The notes beneath the pieces were generated by a model. It searched no databases and was not told where the DNA came from. It saw only the letters and a list, made by a program, of their open reading frames with translations. Source: Rhodospirillales bacterium BBD 1991-14 (GTDB lineage: Bacteria > Pseudomonadota > Alphaproteobacteria > Kiloniellales > Kiloniellaceae). From it: a stretch of 64,000 nt of DNA. The first letter of the stretch is position 1. Every line of letters begins with the position of its first letter. Made by a program: the position numbers and the translations under genes. Shown here one piece after another: positions 26,051 to 34,558 of the stretch. The DNA is taken from positions 106,863 through 170,862 of the forward strand of contig LYSY01000011.1 of the NCBI GenBank assembly GCA_001657395.1. Reading direction: 5' to 3'.

Positions 26051-26704
26051 ATGGAACTGCTGATGCGCGTCAGCGAGGGCCTGGACCGCATCATCGTCAA
26101 GGTCGGCAAGATCGCCGCCTGGGCGGGACTGCTCCTGATCCTCGTCACCGTCTTTGACGTGGTGACCCGGCGCTTCTTCGTTCTCGGCTCGACGAAGCTG
26201 CAGGAACTGGAGTGGCACTTTCACACCATCCTCTTCGCCTTCTGCCTGGGCTTCGCTTACCTGAAGGACGCTCACGTGCGCATCGATCTGGTGCGCGAGA
26301 ACCTCAGCGAGCGGACCCAGTGGTGGATCGAACTCGCGGGCTGCCTGCTGTTTCTCATCCCTTACTGCGCGCTCGTGATCTACTTCTCCATCGAATACAC
26401 CTACAAGTCTTTCGCGACCAACGAGGTTTCCGCCTCGGCCACGGGGCTGACCCACCGCTGGATCATCAAGTCCGCAATACCGCTGGGGTTCATCTTCCTC
26501 GCCCTGAGCGGCGTGGCCGTCGTCCTGCGCAAGGTCGTCGAACTCTTCGGGCCGGAACGGCTGCGCCAACAGGTCCACGACATTGAAGAAGCGGAGGCCG
26601 AGCACATAGAAGACATCACGCTCCCCGACTTCGACAGGCAAGACACCGACAGGCAGGGTGGCGACAAGCCGGGCGGGGACAATCCGGGTGGGGAGCGGCG
26701 CTGA
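26051..26704 (+). CDS. TRAP transporter small permease, DctQ family
   Basis: Four-helix membrane subunit, 217 residues. Helices lie at about 20-38, 55-75, 100-120 and 135-155; family residues are FDVVTRRFFVLGS, LQELEWHF and KDAHVRIDL. The C-terminal 40 residues are an unusual charged tail with near-repeats of DRQ and PGGD(N/K) (DRQDTDRQGGDKPGGDNPGG), absent from typical DctQ. The TGA overlaps the ATG of the large subunit (TGATG at 26702-26706). Confidence 0.92.
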   Translation: MELLMRVSEGLDRIIVKVGKIAAWAGLLLILVTVFDVVTRRFFVLGSTKLQELEWHFHTILFAFCLGFAYLKDAHVRIDLVRENLSERTQWWIELAGCLLFLIPYCALVIYFSIEYTYKSFATNEVSASATGLTHRWIIKSAIPLGFIFLALSGVAVVLRKVVELFGPERLRQQVHDIEEAEAEHIEDITLPDFDRQDTDRQGGDKPGGDNPGGERR

Positions 26705-28074
26705 TGGACTTCTACATCGAGGACTACCTGCCGCTCTTCATGTTCGGCGCCCTGGCGATGCTGCTGTTCAGCGGTTACCCCGTGGCCTTCGTGCTCGGCG
26801 GCATCGGCCTCGCCTTCGGCTTCGTCGGCATGTACTTCGAGGTCTTTTCCTTCATCCAGTTCTTCAACATCGCTCCGCGCATCTGGGGCGGTATTGCCGA
26901 GAACCTGGTCCTGACGGCCATTCCCATGTTCATCTTCATGGGCACGATGCTGGAACGCAGCGGCGTGGCCAGCGACCTGCTGCACTGCCTGCAGGTCCTG
27001 CTGCGCCGGGTGCCCGGCGGCCTGGCCCTGTCGGTCACCCTGATGGGCACCATCATGGCGGCGACCACGGGCATCATCGGCGCCTCGGTGGTGATGATGA
27101 CCCTGCTGGCCCTGCCGGTCATGATGAAGCAGAGCTACAACAGCCCGCTTGCCACCGGCACGATCGCCGCATCGGGAACCCTGGGCATTCTCATTCCGCC
27201 CTCCATCATGCTGGTGATCATGGCCGATCTTCTGGCGCGCTCGGTCGGCAATCTTTTCGTGGCCGCCATCATCCCGGGCTTCATGCTGGCCAGCTTCTAC
27301 ATGCTCTACATCCTGGTGCTCTGCCGCTTCAAGCCGCAGCTGGCCCCGCCGCTGTCAGCGGATGAAGGACCGGAGTCGCTGGCCGGCCTGCTGCTGCTGG
27401 TGCTGCGGTCTTTCATTCCGCCGCTGTTCCTGGTGTTTCTCGTGCTTGGATCCATCGTCTTCGGCTGGGCGACGCCGACGGAAGCCGCCGGCGTCGGCGG
27501 CGCCGGCGCGATCCTGCTGGCGATGCTGAACCGGCGGCTCAGCTTTACGGTCCTGAAAGACGTGCTCGAACGCTCGGCCCTCACCGGCGGCATGCTGTTC
27601 GGCATCTTCATCGGCGCCACCTGCTTCTCCTATGTCTTCCGGGCACTCGGCGGCGACGACATCGTCATCGAACTTGTGGAGAGCCTCGGCTTCGGGTCCT
27701 GGGGGCTGCTCTTCATCCTGATGGGGATCGTCTTCTTCCTCGGCTTTTTCTTCGACTGGATCGAGATCACGCTGATCGTGCTGCCGGTCTTCGCGCCGAT
27801 CATCGCCGAACTCGACTTCGGCGAGCACGTGCAGGGCGTCGAGGTCATCTACTGGTTCGCCATCCTTCTGGCGGTGAACCTGCAGACCTCCTTCCTGACG
27901 CCGCCCTTCGGCTTTGCGCTGTTCTACATGAAGGGCGTGGCACCGCCCGAGGTGAAGATCCAGCAGATCTACAAGGGCATCATCCCCTTCGTGCTGCTGC
28001 AGCTGACGGGCCTGGGCCTGGTGATCGCTTTTCCGGAGATCGCCCTCTGGCTGCCGCGCGTGCTGCTGGATTAG
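26704..28074 (+). CDS. TRAP transporter large permease, DctM family
   Basis: Channel-forming membrane subunit, 456 residues with about 12 helices, driven by a sodium or proton gradient. Diagnostic stretches are AIPMFIFMGTMLERSG, TGIIGASVVMMTLLALP and ASGTLGILIPPSIMLVI, plus the late LQTSFLTPPFGFALFY. It has a longer central loop with PQLAPPLSADEGPES. It completes the DctPQM operon started at 24815 and is followed by a hairpin at 28102-28137. Confidence 0.94.
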   Translation: MDFYIEDYLPLFMFGALAMLLFSGYPVAFVLGGIGLAFGFVGMYFEVFSFIQFFNIAPRIWGGIAENLVLTAIPMFIFMGTMLERSGVASDLLHCLQVLLRRVPGGLALSVTLMGTIMAATTGIIGASVVMMTLLALPVMMKQSYNSPLATGTIAASGTLGILIPPSIMLVIMADLLARSVGNLFVAAIIPGFMLASFYMLYILVLCRFKPQLAPPLSADEGPESLAGLLLLVLRSFIPPLFLVFLVLGSIVFGWATPTEAAGVGGAGAILLAMLNRRLSFTVLKDVLERSALTGGMLFGIFIGATCFSYVFRALGGDDIVIELVESLGFGSWGLLFILMGIVFFLGFFFDWIEITLIVLPVFAPIIAELDFGEHVQGVEVIYWFAILLAVNLQTSFLTPPFGFALFYMKGVAPPEVKIQQIYKGIIPFVLLQLTGLGLVIAFPEIALWLPRVLLD

Positions 28075-28101
28075 CGACGTCAATTCATCGCCTGAAAACA
28101 G

Positions 28102-28137
28102 AGAACGGCGCCAACCCTTGCGGGCTGGCGCCGTTCT
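28102..28137 (+). terminator. Terminator-like hairpin after the DctPQM operon
   Basis: AGAACGGCGCCA (28102-28113) and TGGCGCCGTTCT (28126-28137) form a 12-bp stem around a 12-base loop. Only TCC follows, so termination may need more than the hairpin. It sits between convergent genes. Confidence 0.65.
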
Positions 28138-28172
28138 TCCTGCTCACGCCAGGTCTAAAGCGATAAATCCGG

Positions 28173-29297
28173 TCAGGCGGCCAGCTGGTGCAGCTTGGAC
28201 ATCAGGTAGTCGATGTCATCCTGAGTCATGGTCGAGGACGGGTCCTCGAACTGGGTCAGAAGGCGCTCGATAACGCGGCTCACAAAGCGCTCGCGGTCAT
28301 TGCGCCCGCCGTCGTAGTCCTCTTCTTCCAGAATGGTGACCGCGGTGTTGACGGCGGCCAGCAGGCGCGGCGGCATCTTGGCCTTCTGGTAGATCGACCG
28401 CAGGCCGAGGTCGCCCTCGTCATGGATCAGCATCCGCGCATTCTTCAGGGGCACGTTGGCGAGACGGGCCATGGCCGCTTCAAAGAACGAGAGGTCGCCG
28501 ACGCAAAGCGCCCGCATGATCAGGGAGGCCGTCAGACGGCCGTTCACATGCAGCTGGAAGACCAACTCCTCCAACTCTTCGTCAGACGAGCCGCGGCTCA
28601 ACAGACTGACCGTCGCGCGCTCGCGCGTCTGGAGGATCAGGTTGCTGGCGGCATCGGTGGAAAGGTTGTGCTTGCTGACCAGATAGTCCTGCAGCTTCTC
28701 CGACATCGCAGCCACCAGCTGCTCGGAGATGCTGGCCGGCAGTTGCGAGCGGCGCGCCAGCGAGTCCGACACGGCCTCGCTCTCATCGTAGTCGCTGAGC
28801 ACGCGGCCAAGCGCGTCCTCGCTGAGCTCGGCACCTTCGTTTGCGACCAGCCGTGCCACGGCAGTCTCGTTGCCGGTATCGATCAGCGCATCGGCAACGG
28901 CGCCGGAAACGTTTTCCCGCTGGGCGATGGCGACCTGCTTGGCGTCCGCGTTTTCGCTGTGGACGATGGCGATCAGGTCATCGTCGGTGAGAACCTCGGA
29001 AAACTTCAGAACCGGCAAAGCCACGCTGTCCACGTCCTGGGCAAGGCTGAGGGCAATGTCGTGGGGCAGGTCGGCCGTGGTCTTCAGGTTCGCGGCAAGG
29101 GCCTCGCGCACGCGGGTCTCCGCGTCCTGGGCCAGCTTGCGAAAGATCTCTTCGGCGATCTTGCGTTCCGCATCGGTCATGCGGGGATGCTTGCGGTCGT
29201 ACTGAGCCGCGATCTTGGAGGTGGTCTGCGCCCGCACCGTCGACGAAGGATCCGCCATCAGGCGTGTGACGTCGCTCTGGGAAAGATGTCCTGTCAT
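28173..29297 (-). CDS. DUF2336 domain-containing protein
   Basis: 374-residue helical, HEAT-like cytoplasmic protein. It opens LSQSDVTRLMADPSSTVRAQ and carries the alternating helix pattern with AETRVREALAANLK and a conserved GRLTASLIMRALCVGDLSFFE near residue 250. DUF2336 proteins are nearly confined to alphaproteobacteria and have been associated with regulation and two-component scaffolds, but the function of this one is not known. A 21-bp perfect inverted repeat begins 30 bases upstream of its ATG. Confidence 0.88.
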   Translation of the reverse strand: MTGHLSQSDVTRLMADPSSTVRAQTTSKIAAQYDRKHPRMTDAERKIAEEIFRKLAQDAETRVREALAANLKTTADLPHDIALSLAQDVDSVALPVLKFSEVLTDDDLIAIVHSENADAKQVAIAQRENVSGAVADALIDTGNETAVARLVANEGAELSEDALGRVLSDYDESEAVSDSLARRSQLPASISEQLVAAMSEKLQDYLVSKHNLSTDAASNLILQTRERATVSLLSRGSSDEELEELVFQLHVNGRLTASLIMRALCVGDLSFFEAAMARLANVPLKNARMLIHDEGDLGLRSIYQKAKMPPRLLAAVNTAVTILEEEDYDGGRNDRERFVSRVIERLLTQFEDPSSTMTQDDIDYLMSKLHQLAA

Positions 29298-29326
29298 GTG
29301 TCTCTCGATCAGCCCGCTTTTCTTGC

Positions 29327-29402
29327 TCGCCCATACTGCTGAGGTGGCCCTGCAGCCTCCACTCGACCATAGGCGGCAGTCCCACCTCAGCAGTATGGGC
29401 GA
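29327..29402. repeat. 21-bp perfect inverted repeat with 34-base spacer
   Basis: Left arm 29327-29347 begins TCGCCCATACTGC and ends GAGGTGG; right arm 29382-29402 is its exact reverse complement. The 34-base spacer (29348-29381) carries no obvious feature. No T tract follows either arm. It lies in the probable 5' leader of the DUF2336 gene, between two minus-strand genes. Confidence 0.9.
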
Positions 29403-29534
29403 CCGGCGTTAATTCATGCTTAAAATCTCCCGATACTGCCGCCGTCCGCCGGCTGCGGTCCAGGCGGGCCTGTCCGTCCCGCTTATCGGCGAGACGTCCG
29501 ATTTTCAATCTGGGATTGAGTAAACGATGCGGCG

Positions 29535-30293
29535 TTACTGACGGTCGAGCAGCACGTTCGCGACGGCCTGGATCTGCCGATCCAGATCGATGTCGAGGTA
29601 GGAGGTGACCTCCAGATCCCGGTCCTCAAAGACGTCGCGATCCGCGTAGAGCTGCTGCCACTGCGCGATCTTGCGGTCGCGGGCCTCCACAAGGTCGATG
29701 ATCTGCGGTTTGTAGAGCTGCACCATGCCGGTGATCCAGCGGTTCACGGGCCAGGAGGGCTGGGCGTGGTCGATCTTGAAGTAGTCCAACAGGACAGAGA
29801 CGTCCTCGGCGCTGTACCAGATCTCGCCGGTGACCCAGCGGTTCACCGTGAAGATCCGGAACGGCAGGCCTGCCGGCGTCATGGAAATCGCGATCAGATG
29901 GCTGAGCGCGTCGTTGGGGTCCTTCGGAGCGACATAGCCCGCGATCTTTGCAGGCTTGATTCCCGGCGGCATGCCCTTGGGCCGGACAAAGGTATGGAAG
30001 TGGCCGTGCTCGCCCTCGAAGCGCTGCTCCGGCGCATGGGCGTGGTAGTAGAACTGCCCGTGGGTCTCATGGTCGTAGACATCGCCCGGCGGGTAGTGGT
30101 CCCACTCGTAGAAGGTGCCGTTGTTCTTCAGCAGCTCGCCGACGATGTTGTCGCCGGTCTTGGCAAGAATGCGATGAACCTCCGCGACCTCGCGGCCGGC
30201 CTCGGCCATGGTCTCCAGGGCCTCGGTGGAGAGCTGTTCCAGCGCAATGTCGTGGTCGAGGGCGCTGTCCTTGATCTGTGCTTCGCTTCTCAT
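29535..30293 (-). CDS. Histidine-rich conserved protein, DUF6969-like
   Basis: 252 residues, cytoplasmic, no signal peptide. I believe it belongs to the DUF6969 family from memory of relatives in Rhodospirillales, with moderate certainty. The conserved core is unusually rich in aromatic and His residues: FYEWDHYPPGDVYDHETHGQ, then FYYHAHAPEQ and GEHGHFHTFVRPKGMP at about residues 62-108, suggestive of a metal site. A second region has TVNRWVTGEIWYSAED and PVNRWITGMVQLY, an internal repeat of NRWxTG. Function is unknown. It stands alone, with a 237-base gap to DUF2336 downstream. Confidence 0.65.
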   Translation of the reverse strand: MRSEAQIKDSALDHDIALEQLSTEALETMAEAGREVAEVHRILAKTGDNIVGELLKNNGTFYEWDHYPPGDVYDHETHGQFYYHAHAPEQRFEGEHGHFHTFVRPKGMPPGIKPAKIAGYVAPKDPNDALSHLIAISMTPAGLPFRIFTVNRWVTGEIWYSAEDVSVLLDYFKIDHAQPSWPVNRWITGMVQLYKPQIIDLVEARDRKIAQWQQLYADRDVFEDRDLEVTSYLDIDLDRQIQAVANVLLDRQ

Positions 30294-30415
30294 CGTTCCT
30301 GATACCTACTGACCCCGGCCCGCCAATGCGAGCCCCCTGCGCATCACTTCGCCGTGAAGGTTGAGACACCCGGGCGCCGATGCCAACCCTGATGCGGCGG
30401 CATAACACGATAACC

Positions 30416-31303
30416 TTAATCTACGATGAGGCGAAAGCCGATGAGTATGTGCTTCAGCCCCTGGGGGCGGCTGTGTTGGGCCGCAGGCCGGCAGACCCCG
30501 CAGCCGCTGTCGTCCCAGGAGCCGCCCTTGACCAGGAAGCGCCCCTGCCCCTGCGGACTGGCGGTCCACTCAAAGACCTGGCCCGCCGCATCCAGCAGGC
30601 CATAGGGGCTGGCGCCGGAGGGGAAGCTGCCCACCGGCAGCGTGTCGAAGGGGCCCTGGTCGTGACTGTTGAGGCGCGCCGGGTCCCAGGCGTCGCCCCA
30701 GGGGAAGCGGCGGCCGTCGTCGCCGCGGGCTGCCTTCTCCCACTCCAGAGCACCGGGCAGGCGCCAGTGCCGGCCGGTCTCGGCGCTCAGCCAGGCGGCG
30801 AAGGCCAGGGCATCGCCATGAGAGACCAGCACCACCGGGTGGTCCTCCCGCCCCGGCGGCGGCCGCCTGCCGCGCCAGGCATGGCGGCGGGTGCGCTCAT
30901 AAGGGTGGATCAGGCCGTAGCCGGCCCAGGTCTCGGGATCGACATCGGGCGCCGGGTGCCCGCTGGCCGCGACGAAAGCGGCATAGAGGCGGTTGGTGAC
31001 CAGTCCGCGGGTGATGGCAAAGGCCGGCAACGTCACTGGGCCCCGCGCGCGCTCCCCCTCGTACCAGCGGCCATCCCGGGTGCGGCGATGGCCGTAGGCG
31101 GCCTCGTCCAGCAGGTAGGCGGCTTCCCGCTCGGCCCGGTCGGAACCGGCAATGAAGGGGCCGGCGGGTACTGCGATCACCTCCGGCGGCTGCAAGGCAG
31201 CGGCTTCGGCAAAGGCGGCGGCCGGGGAACCCGCCATCGCCAGGGCGCTGAGGCCGAGGAGGAAGCGTCGTCTCGAAACACAGGTCTGAGGATCGCCAGC
31301 CAT
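30416..31303 (-). CDS. Tat-exported formylglycine-generating enzyme (SUMF1)-like protein
   Basis: 295 residues. A twin-arginine signal is present (SRRRFLLGLSALAMA), so it is exported folded. The FGE-sulfatase fold shows VPAGPFIAGSD, VVLVSHGDALAFAAWLS, WRLPGALEWEKAARG, FPWGDAW and GLLDAAGQVFEWTAS, ending KGGSWDDSGCGVC...IGFRL. True FGE uses a Cys pair near the C-terminus; here two cysteines occur as GCGVC, closer together than in characterised enzymes, so copper binding or formylglycine formation is uncertain. No sulfatase gene is in the window. It could be one of the repurposed members of this fold. Confidence 0.8.
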   Translation of the reverse strand: MAGDPQTCVSRRRFLLGLSALAMAGSPAAAFAEAAALQPPEVIAVPAGPFIAGSDRAEREAAYLLDEAAYGHRRTRDGRWYEGERARGPVTLPAFAITRGLVTNRLYAAFVAASGHPAPDVDPETWAGYGLIHPYERTRRHAWRGRRPPPGREDHPVVLVSHGDALAFAAWLSAETGRHWRLPGALEWEKAARGDDGRRFPWGDAWDPARLNSHDQGPFDTLPVGSFPSGASPYGLLDAAGQVFEWTASPQGQGRFLVKGGSWDDSGCGVCRPAAQHSRPQGLKHILIGFRLIVD

Positions 31304-31400
31304 GGCGCGAGCTTAGCGAACTCCGCTCCGCCCGATCCACTGACGGCTCATCACGATTTGGGTATCCGCTGACCGGCGGCGGCGCCTGGGGGTCCCTGCC

Positions 31401-31829
31401 CTAATCCCGTACCACGGTGACCGAACAGTTGGCGTGACGCACCACGCGGGCCGCGTTGGGGCCGAGGAGGTAGTCCTGCAGTTCGGGCCGGTGGGAAGCC
31501 ATGACGATCATGTCCACCGGGTGCTCCCGGGCGAAGCGCAGGATCTCTTCGTAGATGGTGCCGTGGGCAACCACGTGCTGCACCTCGATATCGCCGGGGA
31601 TGGCCTCCTGCACGAAGGCATGGAGTTGGCTGTTGGCCTCCTCCAGCGCCTGTTCCTCGAAGTTGGCCGGAAAGAATCCGCTGACGATGCTCATGCCGAA
31701 GTCCGGCACGATGGTCATGACGTGAAGACGGCTGTGAAACGCCTTGGCCATCTCCACTGCCGCCGTCACCGCCTTTTGCTGGGTTTCCCGGTTGCCCAGG
31801 TCGACCGGCAGCAGAATATCCTTGAACAT
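31401..31829 (-). CDS. Universal stress protein (UspA family)
   Basis: 142 residues, one Usp domain: MFKDILLPVDLGNRET at the start and ARVVRHANCSVTVVRD at the end. The ATP-binding signature of type MJ0577 (GxxGx9GS/T) is not matched: the loop reads SHRPELQDYLLGPNAARV, so nucleotide binding is doubtful. It is the last gene of a TAXI-TRAP operon, 26 bases after the fused permease. Usp proteins next to TRAP systems (TeaD) bind ATP and tune transport, so a similar role is likely. Confidence 0.88.
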   Translation of the reverse strand: MFKDILLPVDLGNRETQQKAVTAAVEMAKAFHSRLHVMTIVPDFGMSIVSGFFPANFEEQALEEANSQLHAFVQEAIPGDIEVQHVVAHGTIYEEILRFAREHPVDMIVMASHRPELQDYLLGPNAARVVRHANCSVTVVRD

Positions 31830-31855
31830 AACCTTCGATTCCCCCTTGGCGATGA

Positions 31856-34453
31856 CTAGGCGGTGGCCTCTGCCAACTGTTTGCGCCGGCGCCCCCGCTG
31901 CATGACGATGATCAGCGCCAGCAGCAACAGCGCCGGGACGTACATCAGTTGCTTGGGCAGCTGGTCGGCGGGTTCCTCGACAACCACAATGATCTGGCCG
32001 AAGTCCAGACCGGCTGCCTGGGCCGGTGAGTCGAACTCCGCATTGTCGACCTCGACGACATCGCCGTCGATGAACAAGAAGAGCCCCGCCGACGTCAGTC
32101 GTTCCTCCCCGGTCTCGCCCTCGCCCAGCGGCAGAACGGCCACGAAGCTGCGCGGGTTGCCGACCGCGTCCTCACCGTCGACACGCAGACGCAACTGCTC
32201 GCCCGCTTCCATGCGGTCGGCAGCGGCGATGATCTGGTTCGGTGCTACCTCCTGGGTCGGCGGCGAGACCATGTCCATCCAGAATCCAGGCCTGAAGAGG
32301 GTAAAGGCGATCAGCAGCAGCAGCACCGTCTCGTAAACGCGGTTGCGCGCCAGGAAAAAGCCCTGGGTCGCCGCGGCGAATATCAGCATCGCCGCTGTCG
32401 CCACGATAAAGACCAGGATGCCACCGCCCCAGCCGACATTGATCAGCAGCAGATCGGTGTTGAAGATGAAGAGGAAGGGCAGCGCAGCCGTGCGGAGGCT
32501 GTAGAAGAAGGCCACGAAACCGGTCTTGATGGGATCGCCGCCGGAGACCGCCGCCGCCGCGAAGGACGCGAGGCCGACCGGCGGTGTCACATCGGCCATG
32601 ATGCCGAAGTAGAAGACGAAGAGGTGTACGGCGATCAGCGGCACGATGAGGCCGGCGTCCTGGCCCAACTGAACGATCACGGGCGCCAGCAGCGAGGACA
32701 CCACGATGTAATTGGCCGTGGTCGGCAGCCCCATGCCGAGGATCAGGCTGAGCACCGCCGTCAGCAATAGGATGAGAACGATGTTCCCGAAGGAAAGGAT
32801 CTCCACCATCTCCGCCAACACGAGGCCGACGCCGGTCTGCGACACCGCGCCGACGATGATGCCGGCGGTCGCCGTGGCGATGCCAATGCCGATCATGTTG
32901 CGGGCGCCGGTGATCAGGCCGTCGATGAGTTCGTTCCAACCCTGCCTGACCGCCGCCGAAAGATCGCCGACCTTTCTGAAAGCCGCGAACAGAGGACGCT
33001 GGGTCAGCAGGATGAACATCATGAAGGCCGTCGCCCAGAAGGCCGAGAGCGCCGGAGAGAGCCGCTCCACCATCAGGCACCAGACCAGTACGATCACCGG
33101 CAGAAGGAAGTGCAGGCCCGACTTCACCGTCGGCCCGGTCTTCGGCAGCGACACCACGGGCGCGTTGGGATCGTCCAGCTCCAGCTCCGGATAGGTGGAG
33201 CAGAAGCGCACGAGGCCGACGTAGACCGCGATCAGGAGGGCCGCGATGACAAAGCCCGCGGCATCGCCGAAGGCCGGTTTGATCCAACCGAGGCCATAGT
33301 AGACCGCGACCGCGACAGCAGCGGTGCCGAAGGCGCCGATCAGAAAGCCGGTGATGGCCACCATCCAGGGCTTCGGCTCCGACGCCCGGGGCAGCCCCTT
33401 CATGTCCGCCTTCATCGCCTCCAGGTGCACGATGTAAACCAGCGCGATGTAGGAGATCAGGGCCGGGATGAAGGCGTGCTTGACCACCTCGAAGTAAGAG
33501 ATGCCCACATACTCGACCATGAGGAAGGCAGCCGCGCCCATCACCGGCGGCATGATCTGGCCGTTCACCGATGAGCCCACCTCGACCGCGCCCGCCTTCT
33601 CCGGCGAGAAGCCGACCCGCTTCATCATGGGGATGGTGAAGGTGCCGGTGGTCACCACGTTGGCGATGGAGGAGCCGGAGATCAGGCCGGTCATGGCCGA
33701 TGCGACAACGGCGGCTTTCGCGGGCCCGCCGCGGTAGTGTCCCAGCAGCGAGAAGGCGACCTTGATGAAATAGTTGCCGGCGCCGGCCTTGTCGAGCAAG
33801 GCGCCGAAGAGGACAAAGAGGAAAACGAAGCCGGTGGACACGCCCAGCGCGATGCCGAAGACGCCCTCCGAGGAAATCCACTGATGGTAGGCGACCGCGC
33901 CGAAGCTGGCACCCTTCCAGGCCAGGATACCCGGCATGTTCGGCCCGCCGAAGGTGTAGAGCAGAAAGATGATGGCGACGATCATCAGCGGCGGCCCCAG
34001 AGCCCGCCGCGTCGCCTCCAGCAGGAGCAGGATGCCGAGGCAGAAGACGATGATGTCCACTGTGTTGGGGTTGTTGGGCCGGGCCGACAGCTCGGTATAG
34101 AACAGGAAGTTGTAGGCCGCGGTGAAGGCGCCGATCAGCGCCAGCGCCCAGTCCTGCATCGGAATGCGGTCGCGCGGCGAGCGCTTCAGGGCCGGATAGG
34201 CAAGAAAGGCCAGAAAGACCGAAAACGCGAGATGGATGGAGCGTGCCTCGGTGTCGTTGAAGACGCCGATGCCGATGGCAAAGGGCAGAGGCGATGCGAT
34301 CCAAACCTGAAAGAGCGACCACAGCAGCGCAGCGCCGAGAATCACCTTGCCGGTCGGCCCGATGGGATTGCGCGCTCCAGTATCGGTCGAGGCGACCAGA
34401 TCCTGAAGTTCCTCATCCGACATGGGCGTGCCGGCCGGTTTTTGATCGCTCAT
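31856..34453 (-). CDS. TRAP transporter fused permease (4TM/12TM) with DUF3394 domain
   Basis: 865-residue membrane protein fusing DctQ-like and DctM-like parts, typical partner of TAXI binding proteins. The N-terminal 60 residues are cytoplasmic, then helices through about residue 680. Key stretches are ASAMTGLISGSSIANVVTTG, GSSVNGQIMPPVMGAAAFLM and GMGLPTTANYIVVSSLLAP. After the last permease helices comes a C-terminal domain of about 130 residues (DUF3394) with DSPAQAAGLDFGQIIVVVEE, which looks like a small PDZ-type fold, and a final anchor helix. A GAGGGGG site precedes the ATG. It lies between the TAXI gene and the Usp gene. Confidence 0.93.
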   Translation of the reverse strand: MSDQKPAGTPMSDEELQDLVASTDTGARNPIGPTGKVILGAALLWSLFQVWIASPLPFAIGIGVFNDTEARSIHLAFSVFLAFLAYPALKRSPRDRIPMQDWALALIGAFTAAYNFLFYTELSARPNNPNTVDIIVFCLGILLLLEATRRALGPPLMIVAIIFLLYTFGGPNMPGILAWKGASFGAVAYHQWISSEGVFGIALGVSTGFVFLFVLFGALLDKAGAGNYFIKVAFSLLGHYRGGPAKAAVVASAMTGLISGSSIANVVTTGTFTIPMMKRVGFSPEKAGAVEVGSSVNGQIMPPVMGAAAFLMVEYVGISYFEVVKHAFIPALISYIALVYIVHLEAMKADMKGLPRASEPKPWMVAITGFLIGAFGTAAVAVAVYYGLGWIKPAFGDAAGFVIAALLIAVYVGLVRFCSTYPELELDDPNAPVVSLPKTGPTVKSGLHFLLPVIVLVWCLMVERLSPALSAFWATAFMMFILLTQRPLFAAFRKVGDLSAAVRQGWNELIDGLITGARNMIGIGIATATAGIIVGAVSQTGVGLVLAEMVEILSFGNIVLILLLTAVLSLILGMGLPTTANYIVVSSLLAPVIVQLGQDAGLIVPLIAVHLFVFYFGIMADVTPPVGLASFAAAAVSGGDPIKTGFVAFFYSLRTAALPFLFIFNTDLLLINVGWGGGILVFIVATAAMLIFAAATQGFFLARNRVYETVLLLLIAFTLFRPGFWMDMVSPPTQEVAPNQIIAAADRMEAGEQLRLRVDGEDAVGNPRSFVAVLPLGEGETGEERLTSAGLFLFIDGDVVEVDNAEFDSPAQAAGLDFGQIIVVVEEPADQLPKQLMYVPALLLLALIIVMQRGRRRKQLAEATA

Positions 34454-34522
34454 GCTGTCCCCCTCGTCATGTCCCCGACGTCCGGCTTCCCCGCCGGCTT
34501 ATGATTGTTCGGGAAAAGATTG

Positions 34523-34546
34523 AGGGCGGAGCCGAAGCCCCGCCCT
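34523..34546 (-). terminator. Hairpin between TAXI gene and fused TRAP permease
   Basis: Read on the minus strand, AGGGCGGGGC and GCTCCGCCCT form a 10-bp stem (one G-U pair) closed by a TTCG tetraloop, followed by CAATCTTTTC. It lies in the 105-base gap after the binding-protein stop codon and resembles a leaky terminator. Confidence 0.6.
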
Positions 34547-34558
34547 GCTTCGGCCGGA

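Noticed and set aside
29327..29402. Terminal inverted repeats of an insertion sequence
   Set aside because: Only 34 bases separate the arms, with no transposase or target duplication seen.
32172..34322. 716-codon open frame overlapping the fused TRAP permease on the same strand
   Set aside because: Shadow frame, rich in Arg, Gly and His and without a recognisable family; the permease frame has all signatures.
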